DNA of 21,370 bases from DASZIT01 sp036489495 (GTDB lineage: Bacteria; Actinomycetota; Acidimicrobiia; Acidimicrobiales; RAAP-2). A program made the position numbers and the translations under genes. The stretch is taken from NCBI GenBank assembly GCA_036489495.1, contig DASXFR010000124.1, positions 1 to 21,370 on the forward strand. Reading direction: 5' to 3'. Under the pieces are notes generated by a model. The model was not told where the DNA came from. It saw nothing but the letters and a program-made list of their open reading frames with translations, and searched no databases. This document shows positions 1 through 7,124 of the stretch, in pieces. Each line of letters starts with the position of its first letter. The stretch's first letter is position 1.

Positions 1-284
1 AGCCGATCGTGGGGATGGCCGCCTCCCCCGACGGTGGGGGCTACTGGCTGGTGGCGGCTGACGGCGGCATCTTCAGCTTCGGCGACGCCACGTTCTTCGG
101 CTCCACCGGGGCCCTGCAGTTCAACCAGCCGATCGTGGGGATGGCCGCCTCCCCCGACGGTGGGGGCTACTGGTTGGTGGCGGCCGACGGCGGCATCTTC
201 AGCTTCGGCGACGCGGCGTTCTTCGGCTCCACCGGGGCCCAGCGCCTCAACCAGCCGATCGTGGGGATGGCCGCCCGCTTCTGA
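1..284 (+). repeat. 126-bp in-frame tandem repeat (2.25 copies)
   Basis: Units begin at 1, 127 and 253, each opening AGCCGATCGTGGGGATGGCC. The first two full units differ at about eight of 126 positions by my count, mostly near the unit end (ACG/GCG and the CTGCAGTTC/CAGCGCCTC stretch). The third is cut by the stop codon at 282-284. The period equals 42 codons, so copy-number change would keep the frame. The near-identity points to recent duplication or gene conversion. Confidence 0.9.
3..284 (+). CDS. C-terminal end of a tandem-repeat (probably surface, beta-propeller-like) protein, partial
   Basis: The reading frame is open from the window edge (first full codon at 3) and stops with TGA at 282-284, so only the C-terminus is seen. 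It holds two full copies and one truncated copy of a 42-residue unit. Each unit has a 'GMAASPDGGGYWLVAADGG' half followed by 'IFSFGDA.FFGSTGA' and a linker ending NQPIV. The Gly/Asp/aromatic pattern suggests short beta-hairpins, as in extracellular propeller or repeat proteins. I have seen this repeat type in proteins of Acidimicrobiia, where its function is unknown to me. The protein ends abruptly, six residues into the third unit (GMAARF), with no sorting signal or membrane segment. A secreted or surface location is inference because the N-terminus lies outside the window. It converges with glpX across a hairpin. Confidence 0.75.
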   Translation, partial: PIVGMAASPDGGGYWLVAADGGIFSFGDATFFGSTGALQFNQPIVGMAASPDGGGYWLVAADGGIFSFGDAAFFGSTGAQRLNQPIVGMAARF

Positions 285-342
285 GCGCCCGGCTCCTCTC
301 CAGGCGCCCGGGGTCGGTGCCACCGGGGCGTCCCTACCCGTC

Positions 343-359
343 CGGCCGGATGCCGGCCG
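343..359. terminator. Hairpin between convergent genes (possible bidirectional terminator)
   Basis: A perfect 7-bp inverted repeat, CGGCCGG-ATG-CCGGCCG, sits in the 82-bp gap between the repeat-protein stop (284) and the glpX stop (367). There is no T-tract on either side, so intrinsic termination is uncertain. The placement between convergent stops is the main argument. Confidence 0.4.
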
Positions 360-366
360 CCGCCGA

Positions 367-1362
367 TCAGTTGAATTCGATGGCGCTGTACTCGCTGAGT
401 TTGTGCAGCGGGTGCCGGGCGTCGATGAGGCGCACGGTGCCGGACTTGGACCGCATGACCAGTGACTGGGTACTGGCCCCGAAGTGGTCATAGCGCACGC
501 CGCTCAGCAGCTCGCCGTCGGTGATGCCGGTGGCGGCGAAGAAACAGTTGTCGCCGCGGACCAGATCATCGGTGGTGAGGACGGCGTCGAGGTCGTAACC
601 GGCGGAGATCGCCGCATCCCGCTCGGCATCGTCGCGGGGCCATAGCCGTCCTTGGATCTCGCCCCCCATCGACTTCAACGCCGCCGCCGCGATCACCCCT
701 TCGGGGGTGCCGCCGATCCCGAACAGGATGTCGACGCCGGTGTCGGGCCAGGCGGTGGCGATGGCCCCGGCCACATCGCCGTCGGTGATCAACCGGATCC
801 GGGTGCCGGCGTCGCGCACCGCCCGAATGAGATCGGTATGGCGGGGGCGATCGAGGATGACCGCGGTCAGGTCCCGCACCGAGGTCCCCTTGGCCTTGGC
901 CACCGAGTGGAGGTTGTCCGCCACCGAGGCGGTCACGTCGATGGCCCCCTTCGCCCACGGGCCGACCGCCAACTTCTCCATGTACACACAGGGTCCCGGA
1001 TCGAACATCGTGCCCCGCTCGGAGGCGGCGATCACCGCCAGCGCACCCCCCCGTCCGAGCGCCGTCGGGGTGGTCCCGTCGATGGGGTCCACCGCGATGT
1101 CGGTTTCCGGCGGGGAGCCGTCGCCGATCCGCTCTCCGTTGAACAGCATCGGGGCATTGTCCTTCTCCCCTTCCCCGATGATCACCACCCCGTCCATGGC
1201 GATGCTGGAGAGCACGATCCGCATGGCGTTGACCGCCGCCCCGTCCGCCCCTTCCTTGTCACCCCGGCCCATCCACCGGGAGGCGGCCATGGCTGCGGCC
1301 TCGGTAACCCGGACGAGCTCCATGGCCAGGTTTCGGTCGGGGGCTTGCGATGAGGGCGTCAC
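367..1362 (-). CDS. glpX: Class II fructose-1,6-bisphosphatase (GlpX)
   Basis: Hydrolyses fructose-1,6-bisphosphate to fructose-6-phosphate in gluconeogenesis; cytosolic and metal dependent. The 331-residue product matches the actinobacterial GlpX family along its length. It has the N-terminal 'DRNLAMELVRVTEAAAMAA' block, the 'GRGDKEGADGAAV' segment, the GEGEKD motif, the metal-binding DPIDGTT motif, 'LDRPRH', 'RLITDGDVAGAI', 'GIGGTPEG' and the C-terminal 'RSKSGTVR' block. I chose the GTG at 1362 over the ATG at 1323 because the conserved DRNLAMELVR block lies across and upstream of that ATG. A TANNNT -10 (minus-strand TAGCCT, 1371-1376) also lies 8 bases before the GTG, which suggests a leaderless mRNA. 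It is transcribed divergently from murA across 147 bp. The frame stays open upstream, opposite murA, but that part has no family similarity. Confidence 0.93.
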   Translation of the reverse strand: MTPSSQAPDRNLAMELVRVTEAAAMAASRWMGRGDKEGADGAAVNAMRIVLSSIAMDGVVIIGEGEKDNAPMLFNGERIGDGSPPETDIAVDPIDGTTPTALGRGGALAVIAASERGTMFDPGPCVYMEKLAVGPWAKGAIDVTASVADNLHSVAKAKGTSVRDLTAVILDRPRHTDLIRAVRDAGTRIRLITDGDVAGAIATAWPDTGVDILFGIGGTPEGVIAAAALKSMGGEIQGRLWPRDDAERDAAISAGYDLDAVLTTDDLVRGDNCFFAATGITDGELLSGVRYDHFGASTQSLVMRSKSGTVRLIDARHPLHKLSEYSAIEFN

Positions 1363-1370
1363 GGGCCATG

Positions 1371-1376
1371 AGGCTA
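1371..1376 (-). promoter_or_regulatory. Predicted -10 box for glpX (leaderless)
   Basis: Minus-strand TAGCCT (TANNNT) ends 8 bases before the GTG start at 1362. No Shine-Dalgarno lies between them. No convincing -35 was found. Confidence 0.4.
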
Positions 1377-1497
1377 CCTGAAGCGGTCGGAACCGGTCGG
1401 AACCGGCGGAAACGAGAAGGTCCAGAGAAACTGCGACGAAGGGTGAGGTGGGCACCACCGCCGGAGAGGAATCCTCGGTGGAGCCGCGCCCACGCGC

Positions 1498-1503
1498 CAT
1501 ACT
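1498..1503 (+). promoter_or_regulatory. Predicted -10 box for murA (leaderless)
   Basis: CATACT, five of six matches to TATACT, ends 6 bases before the GTG at 1510. No Shine-Dalgarno can fit between them. Transcription would start at or next to the start codon. The -35 region is not recognisable. Confidence 0.4.
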
Positions 1504-1509
1504 GACCGG

Positions 1510-2790
1510 GTGGATAGCTTCTCGGTCACCGCCAACGGCCAATTGTCGGGGACGGTGAGAGCCGGAGGGGCCAAGAATTCGGTCCTGAAGCTGATGGCCG
1601 CCTGCCTGCTGGCCGAGGGCCGCCATGTGCTCACCAATGTGCCCCGCATCTCCGATGTGGACACCATGGGCGAGGTGCTCTCGGCCATGGGCGCGGTGGT
1701 GGAGCGGGGGGAGGCCCCCGACGAGCTGGTGGTGATCACCCCGGCCGACCTGGTGCCCGAGGCCCCCTACCACCTGGTGGAGAAGATGCGGGCCTCGGTG
1801 GTGGTGCTCGGCCCGCTGTTGGCCCGGTGCGGCCGGGCCAAGGTGTCGATGCCCGGCGGCGACGATTTCGGGCTCCGGCCCATCGACATGCACCTCCACG
1901 CGCTCGAGTCACTGGGGGCGACCTTCCAGTCCGCCCACGGCTACATCGAAGGAACCGTCGAGTCCTCGGTGGCGGGAATGCCTCGGCTCGTCGGGAACAA
2001 GGTGGTGCTCGAGTATCCCAGCCACACCGGCACCGACAACGTGCTGATGGCCGCGGCGCTGGCCAAGGGGACCACCGTCATCGAGAACGCCGCCCGGGAG
2101 CCCGAGGTCCTCGATCTGGCCGAATTCCTGAACGCGATGGGCGCCAACATCACCGGGGCGGGGTCGTCCCGGATCGAGGTGGAGGGCGTCGAGCGGCTGC
2201 ATCCGGCCCGCCACGCGGTCATCCCCGACCGGTTGGTGGTGGCCACCTTCTTGGTGGCGGCGGGTCTGGCCGGCGGCGAGGTGGTGGTGGAGGACGGCCG
2301 GCCCGACCACATGGACATGCTGCTGCGGAAGTTGACGGCGACCGGCATCGAGATCACCCAGGAGCCCGACGGGCTGCGGGCCGCCCGGGATTCGTCCCGG
2401 CGGCTGCATTCGGTGGACGTCGCCACCCTTCCCTATCCCGGGGTGGCCACCGACTACAAGCCGCTGCTGGTGACGCTGCTGACGGTGGCCGAAGGGGTGG
2501 GCATCGTCACCGAGAACCTCTTCTTCGGGCGGTTCCGTTACGTCGACGAACTCAAGCGCATGGGGGCGGACATCCGCACCGAGGGACATCATGCGGTGGT
2601 GCGGGGGGTGGACCACCTGTCCTGTGCCCAGGTTCGGGCCCTCGACGTCCGGGCCGGCGCCGCGCTGGTACTGGCCGGCCTGGTCGCCGACGGGGAGACC
2701 ACCATCCGGGATGCCCACCATGTGGACCGGGGCTACGAGGATCTGGCCGGGAAGCTGACCTCGCTCGGCGCCAAGGTGGCGCGGGTCTGA
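1510..2790 (+). CDS. murA: UDP-N-acetylglucosamine 1-carboxyvinyltransferase (MurA)
   Basis: Catalyses the first committed step of peptidoglycan synthesis, transfer of enolpyruvate from PEP to UDP-GlcNAc, in the cytosol. The 426-residue length is normal for MurA. The N-terminal 'GGAKNSVLKLMAA' carries Lys22 and Asn23, both essential in the family. Other family blocks are 'LTNVPRISDV', the active-site loop, 'EYPSHTGTDNVLMAA', 'ENAAREPEV' and the C-terminal 'RGYEDLAGKLTSLGA'. The active-site loop reads 'MPGGDDFGLRP' (residues 114-124). Asp118 occupies the place of the fosfomycin-alkylated Cys115 of the E. coli enzyme, as in mycobacterial and some other actinobacterial MurA proteins. The GTG start fits the usual MurA N-terminus (VDSFSVTANGQLSG). 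It appears monocistronic or reads into the MeaB gene 34 bp downstream. Confidence 0.95.
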   Translation: MDSFSVTANGQLSGTVRAGGAKNSVLKLMAACLLAEGRHVLTNVPRISDVDTMGEVLSAMGAVVERGEAPDELVVITPADLVPEAPYHLVEKMRASVVVLGPLLARCGRAKVSMPGGDDFGLRPIDMHLHALESLGATFQSAHGYIEGTVESSVAGMPRLVGNKVVLEYPSHTGTDNVLMAAALAKGTTVIENAAREPEVLDLAEFLNAMGANITGAGSSRIEVEGVERLHPARHAVIPDRLVVATFLVAAGLAGGEVVVEDGRPDHMDMLLRKLTATGIEITQEPDGLRAARDSSRRLHSVDVATLPYPGVATDYKPLLVTLLTVAEGVGIVTENLFFGRFRYVDELKRMGADIRTEGHHAVVRGVDHLSCAQVRALDVRAGAALVLAGLVADGETTIRDAHHVDRGYEDLAGKLTSLGAKVARV

Positions 2791-2824
2791 CCAACCACCG
2801 GTTCCCCTATACGCTCGTCACCTC

Positions 2825-3823
2825 ATGGCGCCCCCTTCCCAGCCGTCCCCTGACCGTAAGGATCCGGCCACCCTGTTCGATGCCGCCCAAGCCGGGGACC
2901 GGGTGGCCCTGGCCCGGTTGCTGTCCCTGATCGAACGGGGGGGACCCCCGTCCCGGTTGATCGCCGGGCTCGCCTACCAGACCAGATTGGCGACCTACAC
3001 CGTGGGGATCACCGGGGCGCCGGGGGCGGGGAAGTCCACTCTCACCGATCAGCTGATCGCCATCGCCCGGGAAACCGGGCAAGTCGGGGTGCTGGCCATC
3101 GACCCGTCCTCGCCGTTCTCCGGCGGGGCCATCCTCGGTGACCGGGTCCGCATGCAGAACCACGCCCTCGACGACTCGGTGTTCATCCGGTCGATGGCCA
3201 CCCGCGGTCACCTCGGAGGACTGGCGGTGGCGGTTCCCGATGCCGTCCGGGTGCTGTCGGCCGCCGGCTTTCCGATGGTGTTCATCGAGACGGTCGGGGT
3301 CGGTCAGCAAGAGGTCTCGGTGGCGTCGGCCGCCGATACCACCGTGGTGGTGGTCAACCCCGGGTGGGGCGACGCCATCCAGGCCAACAAGGCCGGGCTG
3401 ATGGAGATCGCCGATCTGTTCGTCATCAACAAGGCCGACCGTCCCGGCGCCCGGGAGACGCGGCGCGATCTCGACCAGATGCTCGACCTCACCGCCCTCG
3501 ACGACTGGCGACCCCCGATCGTGGAGACGGTGGCTTCCTCCGGCGACGGTTGCCAACAGCTCTGGGATGCCATCGGTGAGCACCGCGCCCATCAGGAGGC
3601 CCAGGGTCGGCTGGAGGAGCGCCGGCGTCAACGGCTCGAACGGGAGTTCCGCCAGATCGTCACCGCCCGGGTCGAGCAGCGGATCCACAGCCCGCGGTTC
3701 GCCACCGTGCTGGGCGAGGTGACCGACGCGTTGGCCGCCGGGGACGTCGACCCCTACGAGGCGGCCGACCGGATGCTGTCGGCCATCGCCGACGACGCCG
3801 CGGACGATACCGATAGCGTTTGA
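2825..3823 (+). CDS. meaB: MeaB/ArgK-family G3E GTPase, acyl-CoA mutase chaperone
   Basis: The 332-residue product belongs to the MeaB/ArgK branch of the G3E GTPases. These proteins load and protect the adenosylcobalamin cofactor of methylmalonyl-CoA mutase or related mutases. Visible motifs are Walker A GAPGAGKST (residues 64-72), 'AIDPSSPFSGGAILGDRVRM', 'FIRSMATRGHLGG', the Walker B-like 'FIETVGVGQ', and NKAD (202-205) for guanine recognition. The C-terminal Arg/Glu-rich helix is typical of the dimerisation arm. No mutase gene lies in the window, so the partner is unknown and the symbol is by family only. The ATG at 2825 follows a TATACG sequence (2808-2813) by 11 bases, a possible short-leader promoter. 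The stop at 3821-3823 lies just before the treS start. Confidence 0.88.
   Translation: MAPPSQPSPDRKDPATLFDAAQAGDRVALARLLSLIERGGPPSRLIAGLAYQTRLATYTVGITGAPGAGKSTLTDQLIAIARETGQVGVLAIDPSSPFSGGAILGDRVRMQNHALDDSVFIRSMATRGHLGGLAVAVPDAVRVLSAAGFPMVFIETVGVGQQEVSVASAADTTVVVVNPGWGDAIQANKAGLMEIADLFVINKADRPGARETRRDLDQMLDLTALDDWRPPIVETVASSGDGCQQLWDAIGEHRAHQEAQGRLEERRRQRLEREFRQIVTARVEQRIHSPRFATVLGEVTDALAAGDVDPYEAADRMLSAIADDAADDTDSV
3814..3819 (+). promoter_or_regulatory. Predicted -10 box for treS inside the meaB 3' end (leaderless)
   Basis: TAGCGT (TANNNT) is followed by exactly 6 bases (TTGAGC) and then the GTG at 3826. It overlaps the last codons of the MeaB gene. The spacing supports GTG 3826 over the TTG at 3820 as the treS start. 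Confidence 0.4.
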
Positions 3824-3825
3824 GC

Positions 3826-5712
3826 GTGACCAGCCACCCGCCAGTGGAGACCGAGACGCTCCTCGAGCCGGCGTTGGTCCCCACCTCGATCGGTGGCCCG
3901 CTGCTGCCGCCATCCCAGGATCCCGGTTGGTTCCGGCGGGCCGTCTTCTACGAGGTGTTCATCCGGGGGTTCTTCGATGCCAACGACGACGGGACCGGCG
4001 ACATCCCCGGGCTGACCGCCAAGCTCGACTATCTCCAGTGGCTGGGGGTCGACTGCCTCTGGCTGCTGCCGTTCTACGACTCGCCGCTCCGCGACGGTGG
4101 CTACGACATCAGCGACTACTACTCGGTCCATCCTGACTACGGCACTGTCGAGGATCTCCAGAAACTCCTGAGCGAGGCCCACGCCCGGGGCATGCGGGTC
4201 ATCGCCGACCTGGTCATCAACCACACCAGCGACCAGCACCCGTGGTTCATCGAGTCACGCCGGGATCGCACCAACCCCCGGGCCGACTGGTACGTCTGGA
4301 ACGACGATGATCAGCGGTGGCCCGAGGCCCGGGTCGTCTTCGTCGACGTCGAGCGCTCGAACTGGGCCTACGACCCGGTCCGGGAGCAGTACTTCTGGCA
4401 TCGCTTCTATGGCCACCAGCCCGATCTCAATTACGCCAATCCGGAAGTCGCCGACGCCATGTTGGACGTGGTCCGGTTCTGGCTCGACCTCGGGCTCGAC
4501 GGGTTCCGTCTCGACGCGGTGCCCTTCCTGTTCCAATCGGACGGGACCACGGGGGAGAACCTCCCCGAGACCCACGCCTTCATCCGGCGGGTGCGGGCGG
4601 AGCTTGATGCGAACTACCCGGGCCGGATCCTGCTGGCCGAAGCCAACGGGTGGCCGGCCGATGTCGCCGACTACTTCGGGGAGGGCGACGAGTGCCACCT
4701 CTGCTTCCATTTTCCCCTGATGCCCCGCCTGTTCATGGCGGTGCGACGGGAGCAGCGCTATCCGATCACCGAGATCCTGGCCCAGACGCCCGAGGCCCCG
4801 CCGGGTTGCCAGTGGGCAATCTTCCTGCGTAACCATGATGAGCTGACCCTGGAGATGGTGTCGGACGAAGACCGGGACTACCTCTTCTCCGAGTACGCCA
4901 AGGACCCGAGAATGAAGCGGCACATGGGCATCGGGCGCCGGTTGGCCCCGTTGCTCGACCGTGACCGGCGCCTGACCGAGCTGCTGTATTCGTTGCTGTT
5001 GACCCTGCCGGGGAGCCCGGTGCTCTACTACGGGGACGAGCTGCAGATGGGCGACAACCTGTATCTGGGTGATCGCGACTCGGTGCGGACCCCGATGCAG
5101 TGGACCCCCGACCGCAATGGGGGCTTCAGCCGGGCCGACTTCGCCCAGCTCTACCTGCCCCCGTTGATGGACCCGGTCTACGGGTTCGCCGCCGTCAACG
5201 TCGAGGCCCAGCAGCGGAATCCGAGCTCGTTCCTGCACTGGCTCCGGCGGATGCTGGCGGTGCGTCGGCAGTTCTCATTGTTCGGCACCGGTTCGTTCGA
5301 GGCCCTCCCCTGCGCCAACCCGTCGGTGCTCGCCTTCGTGCGCTCGACGCCGCCGGGGGATGACGACATCGAGCGGGGGCCGGGCGTCACCATGGAGGGG
5401 GCGTCGTCACCCGAGGTCGGGCCGGACGGGTACCTGGCGCCGGGGGAGGACCCGGAGGAGATCAACCCGCTGCTCTGCATTCACAACCTGAGCCGGTTCT
5501 CCCAACCGGCCGATCTGTATTTGGGCAGGTGGGCGGGTCGCCAACCCGTGGAACTGCTCGGGCGGGTACCGTTTCCAATTGTGGGTACCGAACCGTATCC
5601 GGTCACCATGGCCCCGTACGGCTACCAATTGTTCGAACTGGTGGAACCGATCCAGACCCTGGCCGGGGAACTCCTGTTGGCCGGTGAGCTTCCCCGGGAG
5701 GGGTCGCTATGA
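3826..5712 (+). CDS. treS: Trehalose synthase / maltose alpha-D-glucosyltransferase (GH13)
   Basis: Interconverts trehalose and maltose by intramolecular glucosyl transfer; cytosolic. The 628-residue GH13 protein shows 'FYEVFIRGFFDANDDGTGD', 'DYLQWLGVDCLWLLPFYDSPLRDGGYDI' (first 18 residues and following), 'VIADLVINHTSDQHPWF' and 'FWLDLGLDGFRLDAVPFL'. The catalytic nucleophile is Asp230 in GFRLDA, the acid/base is Glu272 in 'LLAEANGW', and the third carboxylate is Asp338 in 'RNHDELT'. 'SPVLYYGDEL' and 'RTPMQW' complete a TreS-type core. An unusual acidic, Gly/Pro-rich insertion of about 40 residues (roughly 508-547) interrupts the C-terminal beta domain before 'LLCIHNLSRF'. The stop overlaps the maltokinase ATG (ATGA), so the two are translationally coupled. 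The GlgE that normally uses the product is not in the window. Confidence 0.92.
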   Translation: MTSHPPVETETLLEPALVPTSIGGPLLPPSQDPGWFRRAVFYEVFIRGFFDANDDGTGDIPGLTAKLDYLQWLGVDCLWLLPFYDSPLRDGGYDISDYYSVHPDYGTVEDLQKLLSEAHARGMRVIADLVINHTSDQHPWFIESRRDRTNPRADWYVWNDDDQRWPEARVVFVDVERSNWAYDPVREQYFWHRFYGHQPDLNYANPEVADAMLDVVRFWLDLGLDGFRLDAVPFLFQSDGTTGENLPETHAFIRRVRAELDANYPGRILLAEANGWPADVADYFGEGDECHLCFHFPLMPRLFMAVRREQRYPITEILAQTPEAPPGCQWAIFLRNHDELTLEMVSDEDRDYLFSEYAKDPRMKRHMGIGRRLAPLLDRDRRLTELLYSLLLTLPGSPVLYYGDELQMGDNLYLGDRDSVRTPMQWTPDRNGGFSRADFAQLYLPPLMDPVYGFAAVNVEAQQRNPSSFLHWLRRMLAVRRQFSLFGTGSFEALPCANPSVLAFVRSTPPGDDDIERGPGVTMEGASSPEVGPDGYLAPGEDPEEINPLLCIHNLSRFSQPADLYLGRWAGRQPVELLGRVPFPIVGTEPYPVTMAPYGYQLFELVEPIQTLAGELLLAGELPREGSL

Positions 5713-7109
5713 GTTGGTCAGAGACGGGTTTGACCTTGGAGGAGCTCCCGGTCTCCGCCTATCCGGCGCTGCGGGAGCTGGTGGCGGCGTTCGCCAGCCA
5801 CCGGCCCCGCTGGGGCGCCGAGGACGGCGCCGGCGGTGGTAATGCCAGTGGCAATGGTGGCGACATCGATGACGTCGGGGCGATCGGGGAACAACTCGCC
5901 GAGGTCCCCTCGGAGTCGGTCACCATCCGGAGCGCGGATGTGGTGCGGCCGGGTCGCCCCGGGCTCATCAGCGTGATCGCCGACGTGCCCGGCCGGTTGG
6001 TCCATGCCGTGCTCGGTCTGCGGGCGCCCGGCGACGATGTGCAGTTCTTGGTCGACGCGGACGACTCGCCGCTCGGGATCTTCGAGGACGGAGACGGCCT
6101 GGCCGTCGTCTTCGACGCCACCGCCGACGCCGAGCTGATGCGGTGCCTGCTCGAGGCGGTGGGCGGTGCCAGTGGAGGCGACTACGAGCGGGTGCGCCGG
6201 ATCGCCATCACCGATGACACCGTTTCGGTCACCTTCGACGACCGGGTGGCCTTCACCATCTACCAGCAGCTGCCTCCCGACGAGGGCCCCCATCCCGGGC
6301 TCGAGCTCTTTCTCGGCCTCGACGCTGTCGGGTTCAATCACCTGCTGGCTCCGATTGCGGTGTGGCGCCGGGGCCGGACCGACCTCGGCATCGTGCGGGA
6401 GTATCAGGCCGGCAACACCGGGGGTTGGTCCCTGGCCCTCACCTCGCTCCGGGATCTCTACGCCGCCGGTGGCGAGCCCGATCGGGCCGGGGGCGACTTC
6501 GCCGCCGAGGCCCGGCGCCTCGGCACCATGACCGCCCGGATGCACATGGGACTCGACCAGGCGTTCGGTCGCCAGATGGGCGACATCGCCGGCTGGGTCG
6601 CCGAGGTCGAGGACGCCGTCCAACGGGTCGACCCGGAACTGCTGGCCACCGAGACGGTGGCCCGGCTGCTGGATGATCTCCGGACGTCGAACACCCGGTG
6701 TGCGGCCATCCGGACCCACGGCGATTTCCACCTGGGCCGGGTGTCCCGCAACGATCTGGGGTGGTACGTGCTCGACTTCTCGCCGGGCGGGCGATCGGAG
6801 TTCACCGCCGGGGTGATGACCGCCGACGGGACGGAATTCCGGTCGCCGATGGCCGACGTGGCCGACATGCTGTGGTCGTTCCACCATGTGGCGGTGGTGG
6901 CCGCCGCCGAGCGCGACCCCTATGACCGCCTGGGACTCAGCGAGCTGGGCCATGCCTGGGAGGTGCGCAACCGGCGGGCGTTCCTCTCCGAGTATCTGGT
7001 CACCCCCGGGATCGGAAGCCTGGTGCCCCCGACCCGGGACATGGTGCGGAACCTGGCGGCGGCCTTCGAGCTCGAGCGCTCGGCCTCGATGATGGCTCTG
7101 CGGATCTGA
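5709..7109 (+). CDS. mak: Maltokinase (Mak/Pep2), divergent
   Basis: Predicted to phosphorylate maltose, made by TreS, to maltose 1-phosphate, the donor used by GlgE for alpha-glucan synthesis. The 466-residue product has the kinase-like motif 'THGDFHLGRV' (from residue 336, Asp339 as likely catalytic base), followed by 'VLDFSP' with Asp356 as metal ligand. The family block usually read as 'SPLRDVAGMLRSF' appears as 'SPMADVADMLWSF'. Family members commonly have DFEG, whereas here the Glu is Ser358. The sequence is therefore a divergent member, and activity is inferred mainly from context. A strong Shine-Dalgarno (GGGAGGGG) lies just before the ATG. The start overlaps the treS stop by four bases, which fits a treS-mak unit. 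A Gly/Asn-rich linker lies at about residues 36-58. Confidence 0.83.
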   Translation: MSWSETGLTLEELPVSAYPALRELVAAFASHRPRWGAEDGAGGGNASGNGGDIDDVGAIGEQLAEVPSESVTIRSADVVRPGRPGLISVIADVPGRLVHAVLGLRAPGDDVQFLVDADDSPLGIFEDGDGLAVVFDATADAELMRCLLEAVGGASGGDYERVRRIAITDDTVSVTFDDRVAFTIYQQLPPDEGPHPGLELFLGLDAVGFNHLLAPIAVWRRGRTDLGIVREYQAGNTGGWSLALTSLRDLYAAGGEPDRAGGDFAAEARRLGTMTARMHMGLDQAFGRQMGDIAGWVAEVEDAVQRVDPELLATETVARLLDDLRTSNTRCAAIRTHGDFHLGRVSRNDLGWYVLDFSPGGRSEFTAGVMTADGTEFRSPMADVADMLWSFHHVAVVAAAERDPYDRLGLSELGHAWEVRNRRAFLSEYLVTPGIGSLVPPTRDMVRNLAAAFELERSASMMALRI

Positions 7110-7124
7110 GCGTACGGAGCTGAC

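Noticed and set aside
1..284. CRISPR-like direct repeats
   Set aside because: The 126-bp units are contiguous, in frame and coding, with no unique spacers.
1324..1899. Upstream extension of the glpX frame opposite murA
   Set aside because: The extension has no family similarity, is antisense to the conserved murA start, and GlpX homology begins near the GTG at 1362.
3820..3825. TTG at 3820 as the treS start
   Set aside because: It overlaps the meaB stop, and the TANNNT box spacing fits GTG 3826 exactly; only two residues differ.
2807..3913. Long open frame (368 codons) on the minus strand over meaB
   Set aside because: It is antisense to a clear G3E GTPase; its composition (His/Gly/Asp-rich) is typical of a high-GC shadow frame.
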